Assembly (NCBI GenBank): GCA_018449595.1
Contig: JAAVUU010000004.1
Coordinates: forward strand, 248,001-312,000
Reading direction: 5' to 3'
DNA: 64,000 nt
Source: Rhizobiales bacterium dw_265
Lineage (GTDB): Bacteria; Pseudomonadota; Alphaproteobacteria; Micropepsales; Micropepsaceae
The notes under the pieces are model-generated. The model was not told where the DNA came from. It searched no databases and worked only from the letters and a program-made list of their open reading frames with translations. The translations under genes and the position numbers were made by a program. Of this stretch, positions 54,406-62,458 are shown piece after piece; position 1 is the first letter of the stretch, and the number at the start of each line of letters is the position of its first letter.

Positions 54406-55194
54406 ATGCCCCTCAGCGACGACGAACTGGACCGCTATGCCCGCCATCTGGTGCTGCGGGAGATCGGCGGGCCGGGCCAGGCGAAGATTCGCCAGGCGCG
54501 GGTGCTGATCGTGGGCGCGGGCGGGCTGGGCAGCCCCTGCGCCCTGTATCTGGCCGCCGCCGGGATCGGCGCCATAGGGCTGGTGGATGACGACACGGTC
54601 AGCCTGTCCAATCTGCAGCGGCAGATACTGTTTCGGACGGCCGATGTCGGACGGGGCAAGGTCGCGGCGGGAGCGGAGGCATTGCAGGCCCTCAATCCGG
54701 GCGTGCGGCTCAATCCGCATCCGGTGCGTCTCACCGCCGACAATGTTCAGGCCCTGATCGCGGATTACGACATCGTGGCCGACGGTTCCGACAATTTCGC
54801 CACCCGCTTCCTGCTCAACGACGCCTGCTTTTTCGCCCGCAAACCGCTGGTCTCGGCGGCGGTGACCGAATTCGAGGGCCAGCTTGCCACCTACAAGGGC
54901 TGGCTGCCGGACTGCCCCTGCTATCGCTGCCTGTTCGCCGCCCCGCCGCCGCCCGGATCGGTGCCCTCCTGTTCGGAAACCGGGGTGCTGGGGGCCGCCG
55001 CCGGGGTGATGGGGTCGCTGCAGGCGCTGGAGGTGCTGAAAGAGACGGCCGGGCTGGGCACCGGGCTGGCGGGGAAAGTCCTGACCTACAAGGCGCTGGC
55101 AGCGGAGTTCCGCACCCTGCGCCTGCCCAAGGACCCGGCCTGCGCCTTGTGCGGGTCCGACCCAAAAATCCGGGATCTTTCGCGACACGGTTAA
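54406..55194 (+). CDS. moeB: Molybdopterin-synthase adenylyltransferase MoeB (ThiF/HesA family)
   Basis: A 262-residue E1-like enzyme that adenylates the C-terminus of a ubiquitin-like sulfur carrier (MoaD). The nucleotide loop VGAGGLGSP, NLQRQILF (adenylation arginine), ADGSDNF and the zinc cysteines CYRC and CALC are present. It could also be ThiF or a fused carrier activator, but length and zinc site fit MoeB. It carries no rhodanese domain. The TusA-like protein at the left of the window may be another sulfur carrier, without proven link. Confidence 0.88.
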   Translation: MPLSDDELDRYARHLVLREIGGPGQAKIRQARVLIVGAGGLGSPCALYLAAAGIGAIGLVDDDTVSLSNLQRQILFRTADVGRGKVAAGAEALQALNPGVRLNPHPVRLTADNVQALIADYDIVADGSDNFATRFLLNDACFFARKPLVSAAVTEFEGQLATYKGWLPDCPCYRCLFAAPPPPGSVPSCSETGVLGAAAGVMGSLQALEVLKETAGLGTGLAGKVLTYKALAAEFRTLRLPKDPACALCGSDPKIRDLSRHG

Positions 55195-55228
55195 CCCGCA
55201 ATAAAGCAGATCGCGCCAACATGCCGGG

Positions 55229-56953
55229 ATGGGGCGCGAAATTCATTACGAGGTTTTCCGGCGCGTTGGCGCCAAGGGCGGCTGGACCTTGCACGAGGTC
55301 GTATCCGGCCGCGAGACCGCCATCACCATGGCCCAGGAGCTGATGGCGGCCGACAAGGCCACCGGCGTCAAGGTGGTCAAGGAAACCTATAACGACGATA
55401 CCGGCGACTTCCTCACCCTCAAGATTTTCGAGGACGGCCTCAACCAGGTGAAGATCGCGCCGGCCCAGGAGGATGCGCCGCATGCGCTGCCCTGCTTCCA
55501 GCCCAGCGACCTGTATTCCTATCATGCGCGCGCCACCATCGCGCGGCTGCTGTCTGAATTCCTGGCGCGCTGCAAGATCACCGTGACCGAACTGCTGCAT
55601 CGCGCCGACATGCTGGAAAAGCTGGAAGCCACCGGCACCCTGTACCAGCACGCCATCCAGAAGATCGCGGTGGCCCAGGCGCATAGCACCAACATTCCGG
55701 TGCAGCAGATCGTCAAAAGCCTGAACGAGCTTGCCACCAAGGCGATCAACCGCGTCTATCGCGACCAGCGCAACGGCGCCTTCCCCAATCCGGGGCCGGA
55801 ACATATGACGCCGCTGGCGATCAAGCTGTGCGCCAATCCCGACAGTTCCTATCTCTTCAACGGCGCGCTGGCGCATTACCTGAAAGACGCACGCGGCTGG
55901 GACGACAAGGTCCGCCGCCTGCTGCTGCTGCTGGATCATGCCCCCGCCGAAGAAGCGCCGCGCGCCTTGCTGCTGTCGGCGGTGGACGCCATCATCGCGG
56001 AAATCCTGGCCGGTTCGGCGGCGCTGCACGACCTGCTGGGGCCGTCGGAAAACCTGGGCCATGCCCTGAACAAGCTGGTGACCCTGTTCCTGGGCAAGAC
56101 GGAAGAGGGCGCCAAGGCGGGCCTGGCGTCCCTGGCCGGCCATTTCGCGCGGGACGGACTGCCGGAGTCGCGCACCGCCGTCGCCCAGCGCATCATCGCC
56201 GAATTCAAGAGCAACAAACGCCTCAACCCGGAATTCATGGTCGAGGAGTTGAAGGCCCTGCGCGCCATCGCCAACCGCATCGTGCTGGGCATCGGCCGCT
56301 ATCTGAGCCATGAAGACCTGATCGCGGCCTTCACCCTGCGGTCGAAACGGCTGGTGACGCAGGAAGCGCTGGGCCACTATATCGCCGAGGCCGCGCCCGA
56401 CGACAAGCTGGAGCGTATCCTGTTCGTCGAGGACAATATCATCGGCGCCGAAAACAAGCGCCAGCTTGCCAGCTATATCGCGCCGGTGCTGAATGCCGCC
56501 GCCTTCGAAGCCCATTTCGCAAATCCCAAGCAGCCGCTGCTGCAGCGGCTGCAGCGCCTGGCCCAGCTGCAGGCGCGGGTGCGCCGTTCGGGCTTTGTGA
56601 TGGAAACCCGCGAAGAGGTTTGCGCCCGGCTGGACATGCTGGCGACCGCCGCGGCGGTGCGCGGCAGGCTGTTTGAATCCATCGACGCGCGGGCTGGCGG
56701 TCCTGTCGAAAAAGCCCAGACCCTGCTCAAACTGGCAACCGGCGGCATGCTGACCGAGGGCCTGCTGGCGGCGCGGGCGCGGGAGATGATCCTGGGCTAT
56801 CTCGCCCGGCCGGGCTTTCTGTCGGGCTATATGGCGAGCCATGCCGCGCCCGGCCAGACGCCGGACAACGAAAAGCTGATGACCGAGTTGATGGAAACGC
56901 TTGAAAAAGCCGGCATCACGGCGGAGACGGGGCTGAAAAGCATCGCGGCGTAA
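55229..56953 (+). CDS. Large uncharacterised conserved protein
   Basis: A 574-residue soluble protein starting at ATG 55229, 34 bases after moeB. I recognise no family. Residues 1-80 look alpha/beta (REIHYEVFRRVGAKGGWTLHEVV, LTLKIFEDGLNQVKI). From about 90 to the end it is almost entirely helical and Ala/Leu-rich, with no signal peptide, membrane helix or catalytic signature (NELATKAINRVYRD; RNRIVLGIGRYLSHEDLI-like region; FLSGYMASHAAPG). Proteins like this occur in other alphaproteobacteria by my recollection. An adaptor or scaffold role is conceivable but not shown. Confidence 0.7.
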   Translation: MGREIHYEVFRRVGAKGGWTLHEVVSGRETAITMAQELMAADKATGVKVVKETYNDDTGDFLTLKIFEDGLNQVKIAPAQEDAPHALPCFQPSDLYSYHARATIARLLSEFLARCKITVTELLHRADMLEKLEATGTLYQHAIQKIAVAQAHSTNIPVQQIVKSLNELATKAINRVYRDQRNGAFPNPGPEHMTPLAIKLCANPDSSYLFNGALAHYLKDARGWDDKVRRLLLLLDHAPAEEAPRALLLSAVDAIIAEILAGSAALHDLLGPSENLGHALNKLVTLFLGKTEEGAKAGLASLAGHFARDGLPESRTAVAQRIIAEFKSNKRLNPEFMVEELKALRAIANRIVLGIGRYLSHEDLIAAFTLRSKRLVTQEALGHYIAEAAPDDKLERILFVEDNIIGAENKRQLASYIAPVLNAAAFEAHFANPKQPLLQRLQRLAQLQARVRRSGFVMETREEVCARLDMLATAAAVRGRLFESIDARAGGPVEKAQTLLKLATGGMLTEGLLAARAREMILGYLARPGFLSGYMASHAAPGQTPDNEKLMTELMETLEKAGITAETGLKSIAA

Positions 56954-56963
56954 CTGCCCCTTT

Positions 56964-57064
56964 GTCATGGCCCGCCGGAGAGCGGGCCACCCAGTTGAAA
57001 TTCTCGCGATAGCGAAAGAGAAGCGCTGGCGTCACCTGGGTGGCCCGCATTTGCGGGCCATGAC
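56964..57064. repeat. Long palindromic intergenic repeat, family A copy 2
   Basis: A 101-bp imperfect palindrome with outer arms GTCATGGCCCG and GCGGGCCATGAC and inner arms CGGGCCACCCAG and CTGGGTGGCCCG. It fills the gap between convergent genes (the uncharacterised gene and lspA), just as copy 1 does at 8691-8768. Confidence 0.85.
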
Positions 57065-57066
57065 AG

Positions 57067-57549
57067 CTAGGTTTGCTTTGGCTTCTGCAGAAATCCGTCC
57101 AGCAGCAGCAGGGCCACGCCCGCCGTTATGGCGATGTCGGCGCCGTTGCAGATGAAGAGCGACGTGCGGCCCAGATGCAGCCACAGGAAATCGAACACGC
57201 CGCCGCCATAGGCCCAGCGGTCGGCCAGGTTGCCCAGCGCCCCGCCCAGGATCAGCCCGAAAGCAATGGCCGAAAACATGGTGGCGGCGCGCCAGGCCAT
57301 CACCGAGACAAGGGCACTGACGACCGCCAGTACACCCGTCAGCAGCAGGCGGCCTGAATCGGTATTTTGTGTGAAAAGGCTGAAAGACACGCCGTGATTG
57401 AACACGGGAGTGAAATCGGCAAGGCCGGGGATGATGGTGAAGCCAGCGGTAACCTTCATCAGCGCGCGTTCGGCCGCCACGTTCAGGCCGAACGCCACGG
57501 CGGCGATCCCGAAGGCGAGGGCGCGCCGGTTCAATGCGCGGCATCCCAA
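57067..57549 (-). CDS. lspA: Lipoprotein signal peptidase (signal peptidase II)
   Basis: A 160-residue inner-membrane aspartyl protease that removes lipoprotein signal peptides; four hydrophobic helices. Catalytic aspartates lie in ALGNLADRW..GGVFDFL and FICNGADIAI. Starts at ATG 57549 (19 bases inside polA) or at TTG 57534 (overlapping the polA stop); the second has a better-spaced GGGA. The window's lipoproteins would be its substrates. Third gene of the zf-CHCC-polA-lspA run. Confidence 0.88.
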   Translation of the reverse strand: MGCRALNRRALAFGIAAVAFGLNVAAERALMKVTAGFTIIPGLADFTPVFNHGVSFSLFTQNTDSGRLLLTGVLAVVSALVSVMAWRAATMFSAIAFGLILGGALGNLADRWAYGGGVFDFLWLHLGRTSLFICNGADIAITAGVALLLLDGFLQKPKQT

Positions 57550-60407
57550 TTGTCGGCGGCCCGCGCATCCACCACCAGCGGCACCGAAATCTCCACCGCC
57601 GGCAGTGGCGCTTTTTCCATGATCGTCTTTATCAGCTTTGATGCCTTTTCGACTTCCCTGTCGGGCGTCTCGAAGATCAGTTCGTCATGCACCTGCAGCA
57701 GCATGACGGCGTTGATCTTCTTTTCGGCCAGCGCGCCCGGCAGCCGCACCATGGCGCGGCGGATGATGTCGGCGGCGGTGCCCTGGATGGGCGCATTGAT
57801 GGCGGCGCGCTCGGCCCCGCCGCGGAACCCCGGCACCTTGGAATTGATCTCGCGGATATGGATGCGCCGCCCGAACAGCGTCTCGACAAAGCCATGGGTG
57901 CGGGCGAACTGCTTGGTCTCTTCCATGTAGTCGCGGATGCCGGGAAAGCGCGCGAAGTATTTCTTGATATAGTCCGACGCCTCGCTCTGGGCGATGCCCA
58001 GCTGGTTGGCCAGGCCGAAGCCGGAAATGCCGTAAACGATGCCGAAATTGATCGCCTTGGCGCGGCGGCGCACTTCGGCGGGCATGCCGGCGACCGGTAC
58101 GCCGAAGATTTCCGACGCCGTCATGGCATGAATGTCCAACCCTTCCGCGAACGCCTTTTTCAGTTCCGGGATATTGGCCATATGGGCCAGGATGCGCAGT
58201 TCGATCTGGCTGTAGTCGGCGCTGATGAGTTTGCGGCCCTTGGGCGCGATGAAGGCCTGGCGGATGCGGCGGCCTTCCTCGGTGCGCACCGGAATATTCT
58301 GCAGGTTGGGATCGGTGGAGGCCAGCCGCCCGGTCGAGGTCGAGGCCATGGCGTAAGAGGTATGCACCCGCCCGGTCTGGGCATTGATATAAGTGGGCAG
58401 GGCATCGGTATAGGTGCCGCGCAGCTTGGCCAGGCCGCGCCATTCCAGCACCTTCTTGGCGATGGGAGCGCCTTGCGCCGCCACGTCTTCCAGCACGTCG
58501 CTGTCGGTGGACCAGGCGCCGGTCTTGGTCTTGCGCCCGCCTTCCATCTTCATCTTGTCGAACAGGATTTCGCCCAACTGCTTGGGCGAGGCGATATTGA
58601 AGTCCTGGCCCGCCAGCTGGTGGATTTCGGTTTCCAGCCCCGCCTGCTGCTTGGCGAAATCATTGGACAGCTTGCGCAGCAGGTCGGGATCGATCATCAC
58701 CCCGGCCCGCTCCATGTCGGCCAGTACCATCACCAGCGGCCGTTCAAGGCATTCGTAAACGCTGCGCTTGCCCGCCTCGATCAGGCGCGGTTTCAGCAGC
58801 AGCGCCAGCCGCAGCGTGACATCGGCATCCTCGGCGGAATATCGGGTCGCTTCCGCCACCGGCACGCAGGCGAAGGAAATCTTGTCTTTGCCCTTGCCGG
58901 TGACTTCGTTGAAGGCAATCGGCGTGTGCGACAGATGCAGGACGCTGAGTTCGTCCATGCCATGGCCATGCAGCCCGCCTTCCAGCACATAGGACATCAG
59001 CATGGTGTCATCTATGGGGTCCAGCCGGATGCCGCGCTGCAGGAAGATCAGCGCGTCATATTTCAGGTTCTGGCCGATCTTCAGCACGCCATCGTCTTCC
59101 AAGAGCGGCTTCAATTGCGCCAGCACATCGGCCTCGGTCATCTGGACGATGGCGTCGCCGCCATCCTGCGCCTGCGACAGGTCCAGGGTCAGCCCGTCGC
59201 CGCGGCGATGGCCGCAGGGAATATAGCAGGCCTCGCCCGGTGCCACCGCCAGCGACACGCCGCACAGGCCGGCGGTCATGGCGTCCAGCGAGGTGGTTTC
59301 GGTATCGACACAGACCCGCCCCGCCGCGTAGGCACGCGCCACCCATTGGTCCAGATCGCGCGCCGCCGTCACCGTGACATAGGCGTCATGGTTGATGGGG
59401 GCGCGCAGGGCGCTGGTTTCGGCGGGCGTTTCGGCCTCGATCGGCGGCAGTTCGGGTTTGGGCGGCAGCACATTGGCCACGGTCGGCGCGGCGTCGATCG
59501 CATCCACATCTTCGACATTGAAATGCGCCGCCACCCGGCGGGTGATGCTGCCGAACTCCATCGCCTTGAGGAAGGCGATCAGCCCGGCGGGGTCGGGTTC
59601 ATGGACGGCGAATTCATCCGCCTGTTCCTTCAGCGGCACATGCTGGTCGAGGGTCACCAGCTTCAGCGAGACGCGGGCATTGTCGGCATTCTCGATCAGG
59701 GTTTCGCGGCGCTTGTTCTGCTTGATCTCTCCGGCGCGGGCCAGCAACGTCTCGACATCGCCATAAGCATTGATCAGTTCGGCGGCGGTCTTGATGCCGA
59801 TGCCGCGCACACCCGGCACATTGTCGGTGCTGTCGCCCGCCAGCGCCTGCACCTGGATCACCTTGTCGGGCATGACGCCGAACTTCTCCAGCACTTCCGC
59901 CGAAGCCAGCCGCCGGTTCTTCATGGTGTCCAGCAGTTCGATCCTGCCGTCCACCACCAGCTGCATCAGATCCTTGTCCGACGAGATGATGGTGGTGCGC
60001 GCCCCCGCCTCATGCGCCAGGCGCGCATAGGTGGCGATCAGGTCGTCGGCCTCATAGCCCTGCATCTCGACGCAACTGACGCCGAAGGCGCGGGTGGCAT
60101 CGCGCACCAGCGGGAATTGCGGGATCAGGTCTTCCGGCGGCGGCGGGCGGTGCGCCTTGTATTGCGGATAGATGGCGTTGCGGAAGGTCTTTTCGCTGGC
60201 GTCGAAGATGACGGCCAAGTGGGTGGGCTGGTCGGGGCCCTTCATGTCCTCCAGCAACTTCCACAGCATGTTGCAGTAGCCGGACACCGCGCCCGTGGGC
60301 AGGCCATCGGACTTGCGAGTCAAAGGCGGCAGCGCGTGATAGGCGCGGAACAGGTAACCCGAACCATCCACCAGATAGAGATGGTCGCCCTTTTTAAGGG
60401 CCGTCAA
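57531..60407 (-). CDS. polA: DNA polymerase I
   Basis: A 958-residue polymerase with all three activities. 5'-3' exonuclease (LVDGSGYLFRAYHAL), an intact 3'-5' proofreading site (CVDTETTSLDAM), and the polymerase domain with motif A DYSQIELRILAH and motif C LLQVHDELIFE. Starts at TTG 60407 overlapping the stop of the zinc-finger gene (TTGA). It fills gaps in repair and removes RNA primers. Confidence 0.96.
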   Translation of the reverse strand: MTALKKGDHLYLVDGSGYLFRAYHALPPLTRKSDGLPTGAVSGYCNMLWKLLEDMKGPDQPTHLAVIFDASEKTFRNAIYPQYKAHRPPPPEDLIPQFPLVRDATRAFGVSCVEMQGYEADDLIATYARLAHEAGARTTIISSDKDLMQLVVDGRIELLDTMKNRRLASAEVLEKFGVMPDKVIQVQALAGDSTDNVPGVRGIGIKTAAELINAYGDVETLLARAGEIKQNKRRETLIENADNARVSLKLVTLDQHVPLKEQADEFAVHEPDPAGLIAFLKAMEFGSITRRVAAHFNVEDVDAIDAAPTVANVLPPKPELPPIEAETPAETSALRAPINHDAYVTVTAARDLDQWVARAYAAGRVCVDTETTSLDAMTAGLCGVSLAVAPGEACYIPCGHRRGDGLTLDLSQAQDGGDAIVQMTEADVLAQLKPLLEDDGVLKIGQNLKYDALIFLQRGIRLDPIDDTMLMSYVLEGGLHGHGMDELSVLHLSHTPIAFNEVTGKGKDKISFACVPVAEATRYSAEDADVTLRLALLLKPRLIEAGKRSVYECLERPLVMVLADMERAGVMIDPDLLRKLSNDFAKQQAGLETEIHQLAGQDFNIASPKQLGEILFDKMKMEGGRKTKTGAWSTDSDVLEDVAAQGAPIAKKVLEWRGLAKLRGTYTDALPTYINAQTGRVHTSYAMASTSTGRLASTDPNLQNIPVRTEEGRRIRQAFIAPKGRKLISADYSQIELRILAHMANIPELKKAFAEGLDIHAMTASEIFGVPVAGMPAEVRRRAKAINFGIVYGISGFGLANQLGIAQSEASDYIKKYFARFPGIRDYMEETKQFARTHGFVETLFGRRIHIREINSKVPGFRGGAERAAINAPIQGTAADIIRRAMVRLPGALAEKKINAVMLLQVHDELIFETPDREVEKASKLIKTIMEKAPLPAVEISVPLVVDARAADNWDAAH

Positions 60408-60583
60408 TGATGATGTCCGGCGCCGGCCTTCAGCACAAAGCGCTTGTCACAATAGGGACATTCCACGAAACCTTCGTCGCCCATTTCCAGATAGACGCGC
60501 GGATGACCCAGCGCGCCGCCGTCGCCGTCGCAGGCGACGCGGGTGTGATCGGTTTCAACGATTTCGGGGGCCGAGACGGGCAT
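60404..60583 (-). CDS. Small zf-CHCC zinc-finger protein (NDUFS6-like)
   Basis: A 59-residue protein (ATG 60583). The zinc ligands Cys18, His27, Cys42 and Cys45 follow the zf-CHCC pattern (C...GHPRVYLEM....CPYCDKRFVL), which in mitochondria is complex I subunit NDUFS6 and in alphaproteobacteria is a common short protein. The tail is His-rich. Its TGA overlaps the TTG of polA. Confidence 0.85.
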   Translation of the reverse strand: MPVSAPEIVETDHTRVACDGDGGALGHPRVYLEMGDEGFVECPYCDKRFVLKAGAGHHH

Positions 60584-60656
60584 GGGACACTCAATTCACA
60601 CGACGGGCGGGATCATAGCCGCTAAGATTTAACGGGCAAGACCAAGGTTGGCGAAG

Positions 60657-61235
60657 ATGGTGCGGCTCAGCAAAATCTACACAAAAACCGGGGATTCCGG
60701 CGAAACCAGCCTGGGCGACGGGGCGCGGCTGCCCAAATTCGCCCGCCGCATCGCCGCCATCGGGGCGGTGGACGAGGCCAATTGCGCCATCGGCCTGGCG
60801 CGGCTGCATGCCCCCTCTTCCCTGAATTTCGGCGATGCCGACGCCATGCTGGCGCGCATCCAGAACGACCTGTTCGACCTGGGCGCCGACCTGGCCGCGC
60901 CGGAAGACGGGCGGCGGCCCGAGGAGCGGCTGCGGATTTCCGGGGCGCAGGTCGAACGGCTGGAACGCGAGATCGACGTCCTGAACGAGAAACTCAGCCC
61001 CCTGGATTCCTTCGTGCTGCCGGGCGGCACGGCGCTGGCGGCGCATCTGCATATGGCGCGCGCCGTCACCCGCCGCGCCGAACGCAAGATCGCCGAACTG
61101 TCGGCCAAGGGCGCCTTCCACGAACAGGCGCTGCGTTTCACCAACCGGCTGTCGGATCACCTGTTCGTGATGGCGCGCACCGCCAATGACGGCGGCATGG
61201 GGGATGTGCTTTGGATCCCCGGAGAGAACCGCTAG
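60657..61235 (+). CDS. PduO-type cob(I)alamin adenosyltransferase
   Basis: A 192-residue enzyme that attaches the 5'-deoxyadenosyl group to cob(I)alamin. ATG 60657 with AAGG about 9 bases upstream. The ATP-binding N-terminus is YTKTGDSGETSLGDG; RAVTRRAERKI and RLSDHLFVMAR are the later PduO signatures. Trimeric cytoplasmic enzyme. No other cobalamin genes in the window. It converges on the next gene with a shared CTAG. Confidence 0.92.
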   Translation: MVRLSKIYTKTGDSGETSLGDGARLPKFARRIAAIGAVDEANCAIGLARLHAPSSLNFGDADAMLARIQNDLFDLGADLAAPEDGRRPEERLRISGAQVERLEREIDVLNEKLSPLDSFVLPGGTALAAHLHMARAVTRRAERKIAELSAKGAFHEQALRFTNRLSDHLFVMARTANDGGMGDVLWIPGENR

Positions 61236-61480
61236 CGCGACTCCGGCGTGGGCGTGGCGCAGGGATTGGTGTCGCTGCAAGCGGCATCCTTCGGCTTTGC
61301 CGCGCTGGTCGCGGGCACCACCACCGCCTGGTCGGCATTCACCTCCGACGGCGGAATGACGTTCTGCAAGACCGGCGGGGGATCGGGATGCACCGGCTCG
61401 GCATTTTCCGGATCATTCTGCAGCTGCGCCAGCGCCGGCACGCCGGACAGCAAGAGCGCCGTCACCACCATCCATCGCAT
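61232..61480 (-). CDS. Small secreted Pro-rich protein of unknown function
   Basis: An 82-residue protein with a strong AGGAGG ribosome site and a signal peptide (RWMVVTALLLSGVPALA) cut before QLQ. The mature 65 residues are Pro/Ala/Asp-rich with two cysteines (AACSDTNPCATP) that may form a disulfide. No family recognised. Shares CTAG with the adenosyltransferase stop. Confidence 0.65.
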   Translation of the reverse strand: MRWMVVTALLLSGVPALAQLQNDPENAEPVHPDPPPVLQNVIPPSEVNADQAVVVPATSAAKPKDAACSDTNPCATPTPESR

Positions 61481-61569
61481 GGCCTATCCTCCTTGAGGGG
61501 CAGTACAGGATAGGAAGGAAACGCGGCGGCGCGGATGAATTGCCCGCCACATGCACGGATTTAATATGA

Positions 61570-61869
61570 CTACTCAGGCCCGTATTTGCGGCCGAAGATA
61601 AACGCCAGAATCACGCCCAGCACCCCGGTCGCGGCCCAGCCCGGCAGGGCCAGGAAGGAATAGACCCCCTGCGCCATGCCCGGCAGGCGGTTCTGCACCC
61701 AGCTCTTGAAGCCGTCCAGGCTGGCGGGGAGAAACAGGCCCCAGATGGTGTCCAGGCTGCGCACCACCAGCTCGCCGCCGCGCTCCAGCGACGAGATCGC
61801 ATCCGCGCCCAGCAGCAGCAGGGCGGCGACAATCAGGATCAGGCTGACAAGGCGCATGAAGACGGCCAT
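61570..61869 (-). CDS. Small two-helix membrane protein of unknown function
   Basis: A 99-residue protein from ATG 61869 (AGG upstream; MRL at 61857 is an alternative). Two membrane helices, near residues 5-22 (SLILIVAALLLLGADAI) and 76-95 (GWAATGVLGVILAFIFG), flank a loop with WGLFLPASLDGFKSWVQNRLPG. Short proteins of this type occur in alphaproteobacteria; function unknown. It lies 53 bases after the cupin gene on the same strand. Confidence 0.65.
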   Translation of the reverse strand: MAVFMRLVSLILIVAALLLLGADAISSLERGGELVVRSLDTIWGLFLPASLDGFKSWVQNRLPGMAQGVYSFLALPGWAATGVLGVILAFIFGRKYGPE

Positions 61870-61922
61870 GGCCTGATTTACCGCGGCCCGCCGTCCGCGG
61901 GCAAGCAAAAGGCTGTGCGCGG

Positions 61923-62387
61923 TTAACCCGGCTTGGGATAGGGCGTGCCGTCCTTGTGCGTGTACCAGCCCTCGCTGTCCTTCACATACAGATCGATGTC
62001 GGGATAGGAGCAGGCATCGTCGCCGGAACGGGTGCCGATTTCCAGATAGACGGCAACGGCGCCGGAACGGTTCACCAGATGATGGCCGTCGGGGACGCCC
62101 TTGGGGAAGGCGGCGCAGTCGCCCGCCGCCAGGGTCTCTTCGCCCGCATCGCTGACCAGCACCAGTTCGCCCGACAGCACATAGACAAACTCGTCCTCGC
62201 CGGTGTGCCAGTGGCGCTGGCTGGACCATACCCCCGGCGGCAGGGTAGCCAGGTTGACGCCAAAGTCTTTGAGGCCCCCGGCATCGCCCAGCGCCCTGCG
62301 GCAGCGGGTTTTCACCGGCTGGTCGAAAGGCGCGGGATAGCCGGAGCCGATGCGGGGCGCGATGGCGGCAATATCGATTTTCGGCAT
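61923..62387 (-). CDS. Cupin-domain protein
   Basis: A 154-residue small-barrel protein. Cupin motif 1 is QRHWHTGEDEFVYVLSGELVLV (metal ligands His, His and Glu) and motif 2 lies around FPKGVPDGHHLVNRSG. Mononuclear metal enzyme or binding protein; the substrate cannot be told from the fold. First gene after the pnp terminator on the minus strand. Confidence 0.82.
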   Translation of the reverse strand: MPKIDIAAIAPRIGSGYPAPFDQPVKTRCRRALGDAGGLKDFGVNLATLPPGVWSSQRHWHTGEDEFVYVLSGELVLVSDAGEETLAAGDCAAFPKGVPDGHHLVNRSGAVAVYLEIGTRSGDDACSYPDIDLYVKDSEGWYTHKDGTPYPKPG

Positions 62388-62396
62388 GTCCGGTCC

Positions 62397-62433
62397 AAAA
62401 GAAAACGCCCGCGAAGCCTAAGCCTCGCGGGCG
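62397..62433 (-). terminator. Rho-independent terminator of pnp
   Basis: A 9-bp stem CGCCCGCGA / TCGCGGGCG with a small internal repeat in the loop, followed on the minus strand by TTTTCTTTT. It lies 26 bases after the pnp stop and ends that transcript before the cupin gene. Confidence 0.92.
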
Positions 62434-62458
62434 CTGTCTTGCAATTGCCGCAGGAGGC

